Positions 1 to 8,378 of a stretch of 64,000 bases of DNA are shown one piece after another. The DNA is taken from NCBI GenBank assembly GCA_910584615.1, contig CAJUAM010000014.1:3899-67898 (forward strand). Direction: 5' to 3'. Both the position numbers and the translations under genes were made by a program. Source of the DNA: an uncultured Dorea sp. Its GTDB lineage: Bacteria > Bacillota > Clostridia > Lachnospirales > Lachnospiraceae. The notes under the pieces were generated by a model. It saw nothing but the letters and a program-made list of their open reading frames with translations, was not told the origin of the DNA and ran no database searches. Within the stretch, counting starts at the first letter, position 1, and each line of letters opens with the position of its first letter.

Positions 1-106
1 ATATGAAAAAAGGATAAAACTTCATTAATTTCCTCTTTTCTTCCAATTTAAGATTTGCTATACTTATCAAAACGCCATTTTGCTTGGAATAGATAAGGAG
101 ATCCAT

Positions 107-844
107 ATGAGGAACATTAAGCTTACGATAGAATACGACGGAAGCCGTTATCAGGGCTGGACGCGCCTTGGAAAAAATGAATCCGGCAACACCATTTCCA
201 ACAAGATCCGAGAAGTCTTAAAAAAGATGACCGGTGAAGAGATCGAAGATCTGCACTGTGGATGCAGGACAGAGGTCGGAGTACATGCATATGCCCAGAT
301 TGCTAATTTTAAGATACAGCATAACGCAGATGTCCAGGACATCAAGCATTACCTGAACCGTTATCTTCCAATGGATATCGCGATCACAGATGTGTGTGAA
401 GTGCCAGGGCGCTTTCATGCCCAGTTAAATGCCACATCAAAAACTTACATCTACCGGATGACTGTCTCTGACGTTCCCAGTGTATTTGACCGCAAGCATA
501 CTTACCACTGCTTCCGGATTCCTGACAAACGGCTGATGCAGCAGGCGGCTCTTCTTCTGACTGGTGTACATGATTTTAAAAATTTTTCTACAGTTAAAAA
601 AGCAAAAACGACTGTCCGGAAGTTATATGAGATAGAGATCTACAGTGACAACGAAGAGATGCAGATCATGATCAGCGCTGATGATTTTCTGCATAACATG
701 GCAAGGATCATCATCGGCACTCTGATAGAAATCGGTCTGAGAATGCGTGATGTTGATGAGATCACAGACATTTTTGAAGGAGAACTGCCGGCAAGCGCGC
801 CCTGTGACCCTAAGGGTCTGTATCTGCAGGAAATCGAATACTAA
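107..844 (+). CDS. truA: TruA-family tRNA pseudouridine synthase with altered catalytic residue
   Basis: TruA enzymes convert uridines 38-40 of the tRNA anticodon arm to pseudouridine. The 245-residue product keeps the family frame: N-terminal YDG..YQGW, a central KTYIYRM segment and the C-terminal APCDPKGLYL stretch. The ATG at 107 is preferred over an upstream TTG at 80 because AAGGAG lies at 95-100, six bases upstream. In the active-site block, normally RTDxGVHA, the sequence reads RTEVGVHA: the nucleophilic Asp is Glu56 (GAG at 272-274). The rest of the gene is open and well conserved, so this is not an obviously decaying gene. It stands alone, not in the usual ecfA-ecfT-truA cluster, which suggests a second paralogue. 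Family membership is sure; catalytic activity is doubtful. Confidence 0.88.
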   Translation: MRNIKLTIEYDGSRYQGWTRLGKNESGNTISNKIREVLKKMTGEEIEDLHCGCRTEVGVHAYAQIANFKIQHNADVQDIKHYLNRYLPMDIAITDVCEVPGRFHAQLNATSKTYIYRMTVSDVPSVFDRKHTYHCFRIPDKRLMQQAALLLTGVHDFKNFSTVKKAKTTVRKLYEIEIYSDNEEMQIMISADDFLHNMARIIIGTLIEIGLRMRDVDEITDIFEGELPASAPCDPKGLYLQEIEY

Positions 845-867
845 ATGCAGGCAGAAAACAGCAGTGC

Positions 868-901
868 AAGCCGGATACACTTGTTCAATGTATCCGGCTT
901 C
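868..901 (+). terminator. Probable terminator after truA
   Basis: A perfect inverted repeat, about 12 bp per arm (AAGCCGGATACA / TGTATCCGGCTT), begins 24 bases after the truA stop. The following tract (CCTTTAATCT) is only moderately T-rich. It separates truA from the convergent transporter gene. Confidence 0.6.
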
Positions 902-948
902 CTTTAATCTTCAATATCACTAACTAAAACTTTTTTTATCCCTATATC

Positions 949-2343
949 CTAGAATACGCCAAATGACTGTACAAGCAGTATGAACAGAAGAACCGGCGCG
1001 ACGTATTTGATCATCGCGATATAAAGCCTTTTTCTTCCGAACTTGTATCCGCCGATCGTCACCTCATCAATCACCGTCTTAGGTCCCGCAACCCATCCGA
1101 TCAGGATACAAGTGCACAAAGCTACTAACGGCATGAAGATATTATTGCTTAGATAATCCATAATATCAAGCACCTGCCCTACTGTTCCGTTAGGCAGTTC
1201 AAACTCAAAGTAGATCTTATTATATCCAAGACACACGATCAATCCGAATACGAGAGAATAGATCGTTACAATCGTCGTACTCTTTCTCCTTGAAAAATGG
1301 AACTTATCCATGATACTGGATACGATCGCCTCCATGACAGACACCGCTGAAGTGACCGCCGCGAAAATAACCATCAGGAAAAACAGGATCCCGATAAATC
1401 TGCCGACTCCTCCCATTGCCTGAAATACTTTCGGAAGTGATACGAACATCAGTCCCGGTCCCGCTGACATACCTTCCATCCCCATGAATGTAAATACTGC
1501 CGGAATGATCATAAGCCCCGCAAGCAGCGCTACCAGCGTATCAAAAAATTCTATCTGGTTAATAGATTTCATAAGGTTCGTATCCTTTTTCGCATAAGAT
1601 CCATAAGCAACCATAATACCCATCGCCACACTGATAGAGAAAAACAGCTGTCCCATGGCATCCATCAGGATCATAATAAATTTCTTAACTGTAATTCCTG
1701 TAAAGTCAGGGATCAGATATATCTTAAGTCCTTCAAGTCCCGTTCTCGTCACACCGTCTGCATCAGTGTGGGTCAAAGTCAGGGAGAAAAACCCGATCCC
1801 GATCACAAGTACAAACAGAATCGGCATAAGTATTTTACTGTAATTCTCAATTCCTTTATTTACACCATTATATACAACAAACGCAACTGCCGCAAGGAAT
1901 ATGACCATCCAGATGATCGGCGCCCACTGACTTGTGATATATCCAGTAAAATAGCCGTCTTGGGCTGTATTTGTTCCGTTCCCGACTACAAATTCCGCGA
2001 AATACTTTAACACCCATCCTCCGATCGTACAATAATATGGGAGAATGATGATCGGTACCAGCCACGCGAAAAATCCGATAAAACGCCAGTTTTTATGAAT
2101 TTTTCCATATGCTGTAAGGGGGCCTTGCGCCGTCTTTCTGCCGATCGCGATCTCTGTTGTCAGAAGGGTAAAACCAAATGTCAGCGCCAGAATAATGTAA
2201 AGGCAGATAAATAATCCGCCGCCGCCCTTCGCCGCAAGATATGGGAACCGCCAGATATTCCCTAATCCGACCGCGCTTCCCGCGGCTGCCAGCACAAATC
2301 CGATCGACCCCGTAAAATTACTTCTCTTTCCATGTGTTTCCAA
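949..2343 (-). CDS. Sodium-dependent transporter, NSS (LeuT-like) family
   Basis: A 464-residue polytopic membrane protein with the NSS hallmark in TM1 (GSAVGLGNIWRFPYL), where unwound TM1 residues bind Na+ and substrate in LeuT-fold carriers. Family members import amino acids or indole derivatives with Na+. The ATG at 2343 follows GGAGGT by a normal spacing. The product ends shortly after its last membrane segment, as in the bacterial forms with about 11 helices. It is convergent with truA, and a patatin-like gene lies upstream on the same strand about 160 bases away. A second NSS gene is at 50734-52092. Substrate cannot be read from sequence; family call is firm. Confidence 0.93.
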   Translation of the reverse strand: METHGKRSNFTGSIGFVLAAAGSAVGLGNIWRFPYLAAKGGGGLFICLYIILALTFGFTLLTTEIAIGRKTAQGPLTAYGKIHKNWRFIGFFAWLVPIIILPYYCTIGGWVLKYFAEFVVGNGTNTAQDGYFTGYITSQWAPIIWMVIFLAAVAFVVYNGVNKGIENYSKILMPILFVLVIGIGFFSLTLTHTDADGVTRTGLEGLKIYLIPDFTGITVKKFIMILMDAMGQLFFSISVAMGIMVAYGSYAKKDTNLMKSINQIEFFDTLVALLAGLMIIPAVFTFMGMEGMSAGPGLMFVSLPKVFQAMGGVGRFIGILFFLMVIFAAVTSAVSVMEAIVSSIMDKFHFSRRKSTTIVTIYSLVFGLIVCLGYNKIYFEFELPNGTVGQVLDIMDYLSNNIFMPLVALCTCILIGWVAGPKTVIDEVTIGGYKFGRKRLYIAMIKYVAPVLLFILLVQSFGVF

Positions 2344-2500
2344 AATAACTTACCTCCTGTATTTCCTCTCTAAACTCTCTGATATGTTCCTTATAAAGCA
2401 GCACAGTATGCTCTGCTCCGACAACTTTCCCCCTTCCCGTTTCTTTCGCTCACAATATATGCATGGCCATGCCTGATCTGATTTCAGCGAAACCAATCTC

Positions 2501-3358
2501 CTACTTTTGCAGATACGCACACAACTCATCATACCTATCTTCCATCAGCTCATATCCATGCTCATAAAACTGCATAAGAGCTTCATACCGCTTCTCCAAT
2601 CTGGATATCGGCGGAATCATCGGACGAAGCACAAAAATCTTCCCCTCCTCCTCTAACTCCTTTACTTTAAGCATTGTCCTGTTATATTCAAAATTACGGC
2701 GGATCGCTGCCCTTGATAGCTGCGGATACCTCTGATATGCTTTTCGATAAAGATTCGCAGCCGCTTTTGTTGTCATCTTCTTTTTATACCCCGGATTCCT
2801 TGTCAGTATGAGAACGATCTTCTCATTTCCAATCTCAAGGGCCCTGCCTATGGGAATAGAATCTGCTAAGCCTCCGTCCAGATATGGTATTCCGCCAATA
2901 TTCACCATTGGAGCTACAAGCGGCATACTGCTTGACGCCCTGCATATCCTCATAAGCCGCTCCCGATCCTGCCGTTCTGTCATATATTCTGCCTGACCGG
3001 TAACGCAATTTGTCACCACCATCTCGCATTCCATATCCGAAGAAAAATACGTATCATAATCAAACGGAAACAATTCATTCGGATATTTATCAAAGATCAG
3101 ATCCATATCCAAGAGACTTTTTTTACGGATAAGCTTTCTGATCCCGCTGTAATAATCGTATTCCTTTTCCTTATGGATCATACAGTCTCTCGTTCTGCCC
3201 GGCTGTCTTGACACGTAATCCACACCGTTGCACGAACCGGCCGACACCCCGATCACATGGGACAGATATAATTCCTTCTCCATCAGAAAATCCAGCACTC
3301 CCGAAGTAAACACACCTCTTGTAGCGCCGCCTTCCAACACAATCGTTCCTGCTGTCAT
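2501..3358 (-). CDS. Patatin-like phospholipase family protein
   Basis: A 285-residue cytosolic acyl hydrolase of the patatin family. The Gly-rich oxyanion region (EGGATRGVFTSG, residues 9-20), the nucleophile elbow GVSAG with Ser39, and the dyad Asp161 in DGG are all present, so the Ser-Asp dyad is intact. It resembles the bacterial YjjU-like group in length and in the ending with a Tyr/Glu-rich helix. The start at 3358 follows GAGGAG. It is divergent from the ABC-F gene, with about 140 bases between starts. The substrate is unknown; lipid ester hydrolysis is expected from the family. Confidence 0.88.
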   Translation of the reverse strand: MTAGTIVLEGGATRGVFTSGVLDFLMEKELYLSHVIGVSAGSCNGVDYVSRQPGRTRDCMIHKEKEYDYYSGIRKLIRKKSLLDMDLIFDKYPNELFPFDYDTYFSSDMECEMVVTNCVTGQAEYMTERQDRERLMRICRASSSMPLVAPMVNIGGIPYLDGGLADSIPIGRALEIGNEKIVLILTRNPGYKKKMTTKAAANLYRKAYQRYPQLSRAAIRRNFEYNRTMLKVKELEEEGKIFVLRPMIPPISRLEKRYEALMQFYEHGYELMEDRYDELCAYLQK

Positions 3359-3418
3359 ATATCTACACTCTCCTCACTGTCAAAATAAAGAAATCTCTCT
3401 TGCTATTTGCGTACATAT

Positions 3419-3446
3419 TTGGTAAGATAAGCCTTGCATGTACAAT
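3419..3446 (+). promoter_or_regulatory. Candidate sigma-A promoter for the ABC-F gene
   Basis: TTGGTA at 3419-3424 and TACAAT at 3441-3446 are 16 bases apart, about 55 bases upstream of the ABC-F start. The match is moderate in AT-rich DNA. Confidence 0.35.
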
Positions 3447-3499
3447 ATAATACCACAGGAATCTTAAATAGTCCAATCATTATTATAAGGAGTAAAAGA

Positions 3500-5134
3500 A
3501 TGATCAGTACAAGTAATATTACACTGCGCGTAGGCAAAAAAGCTCTGTTTGAAGATGTAAACATCAAATTCACAGAAGGAAACTGCTACGGCCTGATCGG
3601 TGCCAACGGCGCTGGAAAATCCACATTTTTAAAAATACTCTCCGGCCAGCTTGAACCATCCAAAGGCGAGGTCTTCATAACGCCGGGAGAACGTCTTTCC
3701 TTTTTACAGCAGGATCACTTTAAATATGACGAGTTTCCCGCTCTTGATACAGTTATGATGGGGAACGCACGCCTCTACCAGATCATGCAGGAGAAAGAAG
3801 CGATCTACGCAAAGGAAGATTTTACCGATGAAGATGGCATAAAAGCCAGTGAGCTTGAGGCTGAATTTGCTACAATGAACGGGTGGGAGGCTGAATCAGA
3901 TGCCGCTTCCCTTCTTAACGGACTTGGGATTGAGACAGAACTTCATTATGATCTTATGAAAAATCTGGATGGCCCGAAAAAAGTAAAAGTCCTGCTTGCG
4001 CAGGCGCTTTTTGGCAATCCGGATATCCTGCTCCTCGACGAGCCGACGAACCATTTAGACTTAGATGCGATCGCATGGCTAGAAGAATTTCTGATCAACT
4101 TTGACAACACTGTGATCGTTGTGTCCCACGACCGCTATTTCTTAAATAAAGTCTGCACACAGATCGCAGATATTGATTATGGAAAGATTAAGCTCTATGC
4201 CGGAAACTACGATTTCTGGTACGAATCCAGCCAGCTTCTTATCCGCCAGATGAAAGAGGCCAACAAGAAAAAGGAAGAAAAAATAAAGGAGTTACAGGAG
4301 TTCATCTCAAGATTCAGCGCCAATGCCTCCAAATCCAAACAGGCTACCTCAAGGAAGCGCGCTCTTGAAAAGATCCAGCTTGACGATATCCAGCCTTCCA
4401 GCAGGAAATACCCTTATATTGATTTCCGCCCCAATCGTGATATCGGCAACGATGTACTGTCTGTAGAAGGCTTAAGCAAGACGATCGACGGCGAAAAGGT
4501 GCTGGATAATATCTCCTTCACGCTGAATCATGATGACAAGGTTGCTTTTGTAGGCAGCAACGAGCTTGCCAAGACTACTCTCTTCCAGATCCTCATGGGC
4601 GAGATGGAACCGGACGAAGGGGTATATAAATGGGGGATCACTACTTCCCAGTCTTATTTCCCGCTGGATTTCGGCAATGAGTTTGACAATGATTATACAA
4701 TCGTAGAATGGCTGACTCAGTATTCTGAAGAAAAAGATGTCACTTATGTCCGCGGTTTCCTTGGAAGGATGCTTTTTGGCGGCGACGACGGCGTAAAGCG
4801 TGTAAGCGTTTTGTCAGGAGGCGAGAAGGTCCGCTGTATGCTTTCCAAGATGATGATCTCCGGCTCAAATATATTGATCTTGAACGAGCCTACGAACCAC
4901 TTGGATATGGAATCTATCACAGCGCTCAATAACGGTATGACCAAGTTCCCTGGCGTGCTGCTTTTCAGCTCCAGAGACCACCAGATCGTACAGACAACCG
5001 CCAATCGGATCATGGAGATCGTTCCGGGCGGAAAGCTTATTGATAAGATTACCACTTATGATGAATATCTAGAGAGTGATGAGATGGCCAGAAAACGCCA
5101 GACCTATACGATCCAGAAAGAAGAAGATGATTAA
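3500..5134 (+). CDS. ABC-F family ATPase, YbiT-like
   Basis: A 544-residue soluble protein with two ABC domains joined by a charged linker (around residues 240-300), the layout of ABC-F translation factors that act at the ribosomal E site. Domain 1 has Walker A GANGAGKST (34-42) and Walker B LLLDEPTNHLD, but its signature is weak (LDGPKK where LSGGQ is usual). Domain 2 keeps LSGGE but has GSNELAKTT as Walker A, with Ala in place of the Gly before the Lys, and ILNEPTNHLD with Asn for the Walker B Asp. These features and the linker phrase FSANASKSKQATSR resemble E. coli YbiT. The ATG at 3500 is chosen because AAGGAG is at 3487-3492; an upstream in-frame start at 3434 lacks a site. No transmembrane partner is adjacent. 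Confidence 0.9.
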   Translation: MISTSNITLRVGKKALFEDVNIKFTEGNCYGLIGANGAGKSTFLKILSGQLEPSKGEVFITPGERLSFLQQDHFKYDEFPALDTVMMGNARLYQIMQEKEAIYAKEDFTDEDGIKASELEAEFATMNGWEAESDAASLLNGLGIETELHYDLMKNLDGPKKVKVLLAQALFGNPDILLLDEPTNHLDLDAIAWLEEFLINFDNTVIVVSHDRYFLNKVCTQIADIDYGKIKLYAGNYDFWYESSQLLIRQMKEANKKKEEKIKELQEFISRFSANASKSKQATSRKRALEKIQLDDIQPSSRKYPYIDFRPNRDIGNDVLSVEGLSKTIDGEKVLDNISFTLNHDDKVAFVGSNELAKTTLFQILMGEMEPDEGVYKWGITTSQSYFPLDFGNEFDNDYTIVEWLTQYSEEKDVTYVRGFLGRMLFGGDDGVKRVSVLSGGEKVRCMLSKMMISGSNILILNEPTNHLDMESITALNNGMTKFPGVLLFSSRDHQIVQTTANRIMEIVPGGKLIDKITTYDEYLESDEMARKRQTYTIQKEEDD

Positions 5135-5197
5135 AATATCAGAGTAAATATAAGACATCCCCGGGAGATTTTGTATCCTTAGCTTTAAGGTTGGCGC

Positions 5198-5380
5198 TCA
5201 GCCTCCGTTTAGGACACAGAATCCCTTGGGGATTTGTTTCCTGTCCTTCACCATCTGCTGTTTTTCCAGGCGGATCCTTTCTAGCATAACTGATTCCGGC
5301 TCATCTTCCGGATTCTGCGGAACAAGTCTGCCACAAATTGCCAGATCCAGTATTTTTTGTCTCAACGCTTTCGTATCCAC
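5198..5380 (-). pseudogene. Truncated type I restriction specificity subunit (hsdS) N-terminus
   Basis: Sixty codons match the well-known opening of type I specificity subunits (DTKALRQKILDLAI..GRLVPQ, then SVMLERIRLEKQQ). A complete HsdS has about 400 residues with two target-recognition domains, all missing here. The start is GTG at 5380, overlapping the stop of the preceding fragment by one base, the usual hsdM-hsdS coupling. The reading frame closes just after IPKG, and no further HsdS sequence follows before the ABC-F stop at 5134. This is a remnant left by deletion. Confidence 0.75.
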
Positions 5381-5487
5381 TACTCTTCCGCCTCACTATT
5401 AGGATTTTTCTCTGAATATGTTTCCTCTCTGTCTTCCATGCAATCCGGACAGTAACACTCCTCAAATTCAGCAAAAATGTTCTTTTT
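5380..5487 (-). pseudogene. Possible 3' tail of an hsdM-like gene
   Basis: An open stretch of about 35 codons, rich in Glu and with a CYCPDC motif, ends in TAG at 5382-5380 and overlaps the GTG of the hsdS remnant by one base. A stop at 5488-5490 closes the frame upstream and no start is seen. Position and overlap suggest the end of a methyltransferase subunit gene, but the residues alone do not prove it. Confidence 0.35.
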
Positions 5488-6039
5488 TCAAAGGATTTGT
5501 TTTGCCGAAAGACGGCATTTCCGACCGAAGATCATAAAACCAGATATTCTTCGTATTACCTTTAAGCAAAGAGATATTAATCAAAATTTAATGGAATTAT
5601 ATATGTATTTGTGATAGAATAGCGGTGTTGAATGCGAGAAGAATAAACGCTATCAATCCACAAAATGATCTTGATATTTGCTGTGAACCAGACAACAGCA
5701 AATTTACAACAAGCAGGAAAACGGCGAGATAATCTTTCGCTTCAAAATACTTTTTTTACTGCCATGCGTTAAATTGTCTATTTGTCAAAAAAATCAAAGA
5801 AGAAAAATGATATGAAAGGACGAAATCTCTAAGACCTTTTCCCTTCCTAAATTATACATCAACTACCGCAAACCGAGGGCGGGCAGCACGTAACAGAGGG
5901 AACAGGCGAGACAGATGTGATTTCAAGGAATAGCGTGAATGAAGATTAGGTATATTTTAATTGAAGGTATGTGTGTTTTTCCTCTAAAATTCTAAAATTA
6001 AATAACCTAATGAATTGGCAGTTATGGAGATAATCAGCT
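5488..6039. other. AT-rich decayed intergenic stretch
   Basis: No intact gene recognised. Short open fragments exist on the plus strand, for example 5631-5741 (IN-PQNDLDICCEPDN...) and 5852-5948 (LPQTEGGQHVTEG...TDVIS), but none has a ribosome site plus start, and none could be assigned to a family. The base composition and the flanking broken genes suggest debris of a mobile or defence insertion. Confidence 0.5.
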
Positions 6040-6364
6040 ATGAAAATAAGTGATAATATAAAATCATATTTCGCATTATTCCTAATAGGCATAGCCGCTT
6101 GTATTCTATGCCAGCTTACGGATTTTTTGCCATACGAAGAAAGTCTGTGGAGTTTATCCATCAATAGCAACTCTTTTTGGGTTTTGGGCTTGTCTGATTG
6201 TATTGCGCAATAGTCATATGCTGTTAGCTCAAACAGTATTTGATTTTGCTTTCGGACTGTTGTTTGGTGTTTGGTTGTATAAAAGAGCGTACAATAAAAT
6301 GCTTTATATTGGAACTGTGTTGGTGTTCCTTTTGGTATACAAGCCGTTTTTGCTGACTGTTTAG
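6040..6364 (+). pseudogene. Frameshifted small membrane protein gene
   Basis: ATG at 6040 has GGAG about 10 bases upstream. The first frame reads MKISDNIKSYFALFLIG, a hydrophobic helix, and runs to about 6140. The coding pattern then continues one frame over (IATLFGFWACLIVL, FAFGLLFGVWLY, VLVFLLVYKPFLL) to a stop at 6362-6364. Joined, the two parts give about 107 residues with three or four membrane helices. The original frame instead meets a stop at 6211-6213. The antisense open frame across this stretch has no such pattern. Family unknown. Confidence 0.55.
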
Positions 6365-6476
6365 TAAGTATACGTCCTCTTTGCGCCAATTCAAGTGACC
6401 TATAAAGAGAACTAGTCACTCAAAGGATTTTCAAAAATGCGGTTTTTCAAAAAAAATAAAATCGGAGGTTTTTTTG

Positions 6477-7307
6477 ATGAAAAATACTGAATTGTTTAGA
6501 ATGTTAGAAATTCCTGATGAAGTCGAAAAGCAACTTATTAATTACGGCAAAAGCAGAAATGTATATATTCCCAATGTTATAATAAATAAAATATTAAAGC
6601 GTGATGAATGGGATGTGGGTATACAAGAATTACAGGAATTATTAGAAGATGATTCTGATGGAATTAAAACTCTTTGGGAATTATTAAACATAATCAGTAA
6701 TTATTCTTATGAAGAATATATAAAACGCAATATCTCAAATGATATATTTGTTGCTACCATGAAATTTTGTACCAGATTTCTGCATGAGTACCATCAAACT
6801 TTTCAAACTTATAGATTTGTCTGGGGATGGTGGTTTCCTCGTCAGATTTCTTTAAATGAATACCGAATAGGAGCTTTAGAATATGAATTTGTCGATGCTG
6901 AAAATAGAGAAATCGCAGTTCATATTCCATCTGATGCTGATTTGCGAAAAAGATCGGTCGCCCAATCTATCAAAGATTTCAATGAATTTAGGGTAAAGCA
7001 TTATCCCGGATGGAAAACTGTTAAATTAACAAGTAACACTTGGATGCTCATGCCCGAATTGAAAGAAATGCTGGGGAAAGATTCAAATATAATTGCATTT
7101 CAGAACTTGTTTGAGATTGATACTGTCGATTATGATGCAACATGGTATATGAATTGGATTTTCCCTGGTATTGAAAATATTGATGAATCACTGCCTGAAA
7201 GAACAACACTTCAACGTAAAGTGAAAAAACACCTATTAGATGGGAAGAAATTTGGAGTCGCAAAAGGACATCTGAAGGCTGAATACGGAGGTGACGAAGC
7301 CTTATAA
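6477..7307 (+). CDS. GNAT-like acyltransferase domain protein (DUF5596 type)
   Basis: A 276-residue cytosolic protein. The N-terminal helical part (LFRMLEIPDEVEKQL) and the C-terminal part with FRVKHYPGW and a long Trp-rich segment resemble proteins annotated as acyltransferase domain-containing, with an N-terminal NAT_N-like and a C-terminal GNAT-like fold. I recognise the family from general pattern only, and the acyl donor and acceptor are unknown. ATG at 6477 follows GGAGG at 6464-6468 with 8 bases between; a TTG three bases earlier is less likely. Its stop overlaps the end of the convergent 48-residue peptide gene. Base use is more AT-rich than the core genes around it, fitting an acquired segment. 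Confidence 0.6.
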   Translation: MKNTELFRMLEIPDEVEKQLINYGKSRNVYIPNVIINKILKRDEWDVGIQELQELLEDDSDGIKTLWELLNIISNYSYEEYIKRNISNDIFVATMKFCTRFLHEYHQTFQTYRFVWGWWFPRQISLNEYRIGALEYEFVDAENREIAVHIPSDADLRKRSVAQSIKDFNEFRVKHYPGWKTVKLTSNTWMLMPELKEMLGKDSNIIAFQNLFEIDTVDYDATWYMNWIFPGIENIDESLPERTTLQRKVKKHLLDGKKFGVAKGHLKAEYGGDEAL

Positions 7308-7448
7308 ATTTATATTTGCCATAAAAATATAAAAACAGAAAAAAATAAGTATCATCCAAAGACCACCTTTCTTTATGCTAAACTCTTTACAGATACGAAT
7401 AAAAGGATTATCACCTTCTTCCTTTACCATAATTTCCTGTGTTGTCAT
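7302..7448 (-). CDS. Hypothetical 48-residue membrane peptide
   Basis: A short gene with AGGAGA about 9 bases before ATG 7448. The product begins MTTQEIMVKEEGDNPF and ends in one hydrophobic segment (GLWMILIFFCFYIFMANINL), so it is probably a single-pass membrane peptide with the N-terminus in the cytosol. A longer upstream open frame has no ribosome site. The tail overlaps the acyltransferase stop by 6 bases, tail to tail. A near-consensus promoter on the other strand (7480-7507) lies in its 5' region. Toxin-like, bacteriocin-like or small regulatory roles are all possible; no family recognised. Confidence 0.45.
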   Translation of the reverse strand: MTTQEIMVKEEGDNPFIRICKEFSIKKGGLWMILIFFCFYIFMANINL

Positions 7449-7479
7449 GATTTTTTCTCCTGTACAATTTATTGCATAA

Positions 7480-7507
7480 TTGACAAATTCCGTCCATATG
7501 ATATAAT
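7480..7507 (+). promoter_or_regulatory. Perfect-consensus sigma-A promoter
   Basis: TTGACA at 7480-7485 and TATAAT at 7502-7507 with a 16-base spacer. Both hexamers are exact. Transcription should begin near 7514 and run away from the 48-residue peptide gene, into a stretch with no open reading frame. Confidence 0.7.
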
Positions 7508-7513
7508 ACAAAT

Positions 7514-7606
7514 GAGTTAACTTGTGAAGGATAAAGGCTGGGTTCCTGAATAGGAGTAGGTACAAACCAAGAATTCCTTTGCCCCTGGGGTTAACTTATT
7601 TTTTTG
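7514..7606 (+). ncRNA. Putative structured small RNA
   Basis: Directly after the promoter, AGTTAAC (7515-7521) can pair with GTTAACT (7590-7596), closing about 80 bases; AAAGG near 7533 and CCTTT near 7577 can form an inner helix, and TCCT-GAAT-AGGA near 7545 a small hairpin. A T-rich run (TATTTTTTTG) follows the closing helix. No start codon with a ribosome site is seen inside. The T-run is also the antisense of the last lysine codons of the DUF3644 remnant, so the terminator reading is ambiguous. No Rfam family recognised. Confidence 0.4.
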
Positions 7607-8283
7607 CCATTTTCTTTAGGTTATTTAATATATTTTCCGAATCCTTTTTAATCTCTCCGACAATCAACTCTATGACCTGCATTGAATAACTGTACGACGG
7701 CTGCGCGTAAATTTTATGTATATAACAATACCTTTCATTTTCTTTTAATCGGAATACTTTGTTAAATAAATCAAAATGGTGCGCATTGATTTTTAAATCT
7801 ATTCCTTCTGGAGCTGCCTGTTAATTTCTTTCAATGCTGTCTTCATCGTATATTTGTGCGTATTGCTCGGATCCTTTAATTCCTTGATAATTTTGACACC
7901 AGCCTCTGCAGTCTTGTCCACATGAACAAAAGAAGTCGCTTTATTTTTTTCCTTCGTAAGATAATGATAATGCTCAATCTTAATCGCACAAAATTCAAGA
8001 CACACGCCAGAAACAGAGGAATATAAATCATCTCATACTCTTCTGTAATAAAATGTGTACTCGTGTTTCTCAATTCAATAATTTTTAGCAGATTACAGTG
8101 CAGAGGAGATTTTTCATTTGTAAAAATCTTCTGGATACAGTTTTCTAATGTAATAGTTCTTTTTGGATTGTCCTTGTAATAAATACTATTATCGCCAAAC
8201 TTATTAATCATATGAGCTTTCAGCATCAGTCCCCACGCATTGCAGATAAAAAAAATAAATCCCTCTACCCGGTACTTTATCGT
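7596..8283 (-). pseudogene. DUF3644 gene broken by frameshifts
   Basis: Three successive frames together make one DUF3644-type protein: an N-terminal part with GFIFFICNAWGLMLKA and ELRNTSTHFI (to about 7990), a middle part beginning near CAIKIEHYHYL (about 7990-7820), and a C-terminal part HHFDLFNKVFRLKENERY to a TAA at 7598-7596. Stops interrupt each frame, and no start codon remains upstream of 8283. The family is found in defence-like contexts and has a HEPN-like RN..H feature, here RNTSTH. Function is probably lost. It sits among other remnants. Confidence 0.65.
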
Positions 8284-8304
8284 AGGTTTCTACTAAAAAC
8301 AAAA

Positions 8305-8341
8305 TCCTCATACTTATCAAAATCACTGATAAGTATGAGGA
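8305..8341 (-). terminator. Perfect 14-bp inverted repeat, terminator-like on minus strand
   Basis: TCCTCATACTTATC (8305-8318) and its exact complement (8328-8341) flank a 9-base loop. On the minus strand the stem is followed by TTTTGTTTTT, giving an intrinsic terminator shape. It may back up the terminator at 8379-8410 or once have been a boundary of the DUF3644 insertion. Confidence 0.55.
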
Positions 8342-8378
8342 CAAACAAAAAGTTCTTCACATTTTCCGCATATTAAAA

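Noticed and set aside
5946..6419. 157-codon minus-strand open frame
   Set aside because: Antisense to the frameshifted membrane gene, has no ribosome site or family pattern.
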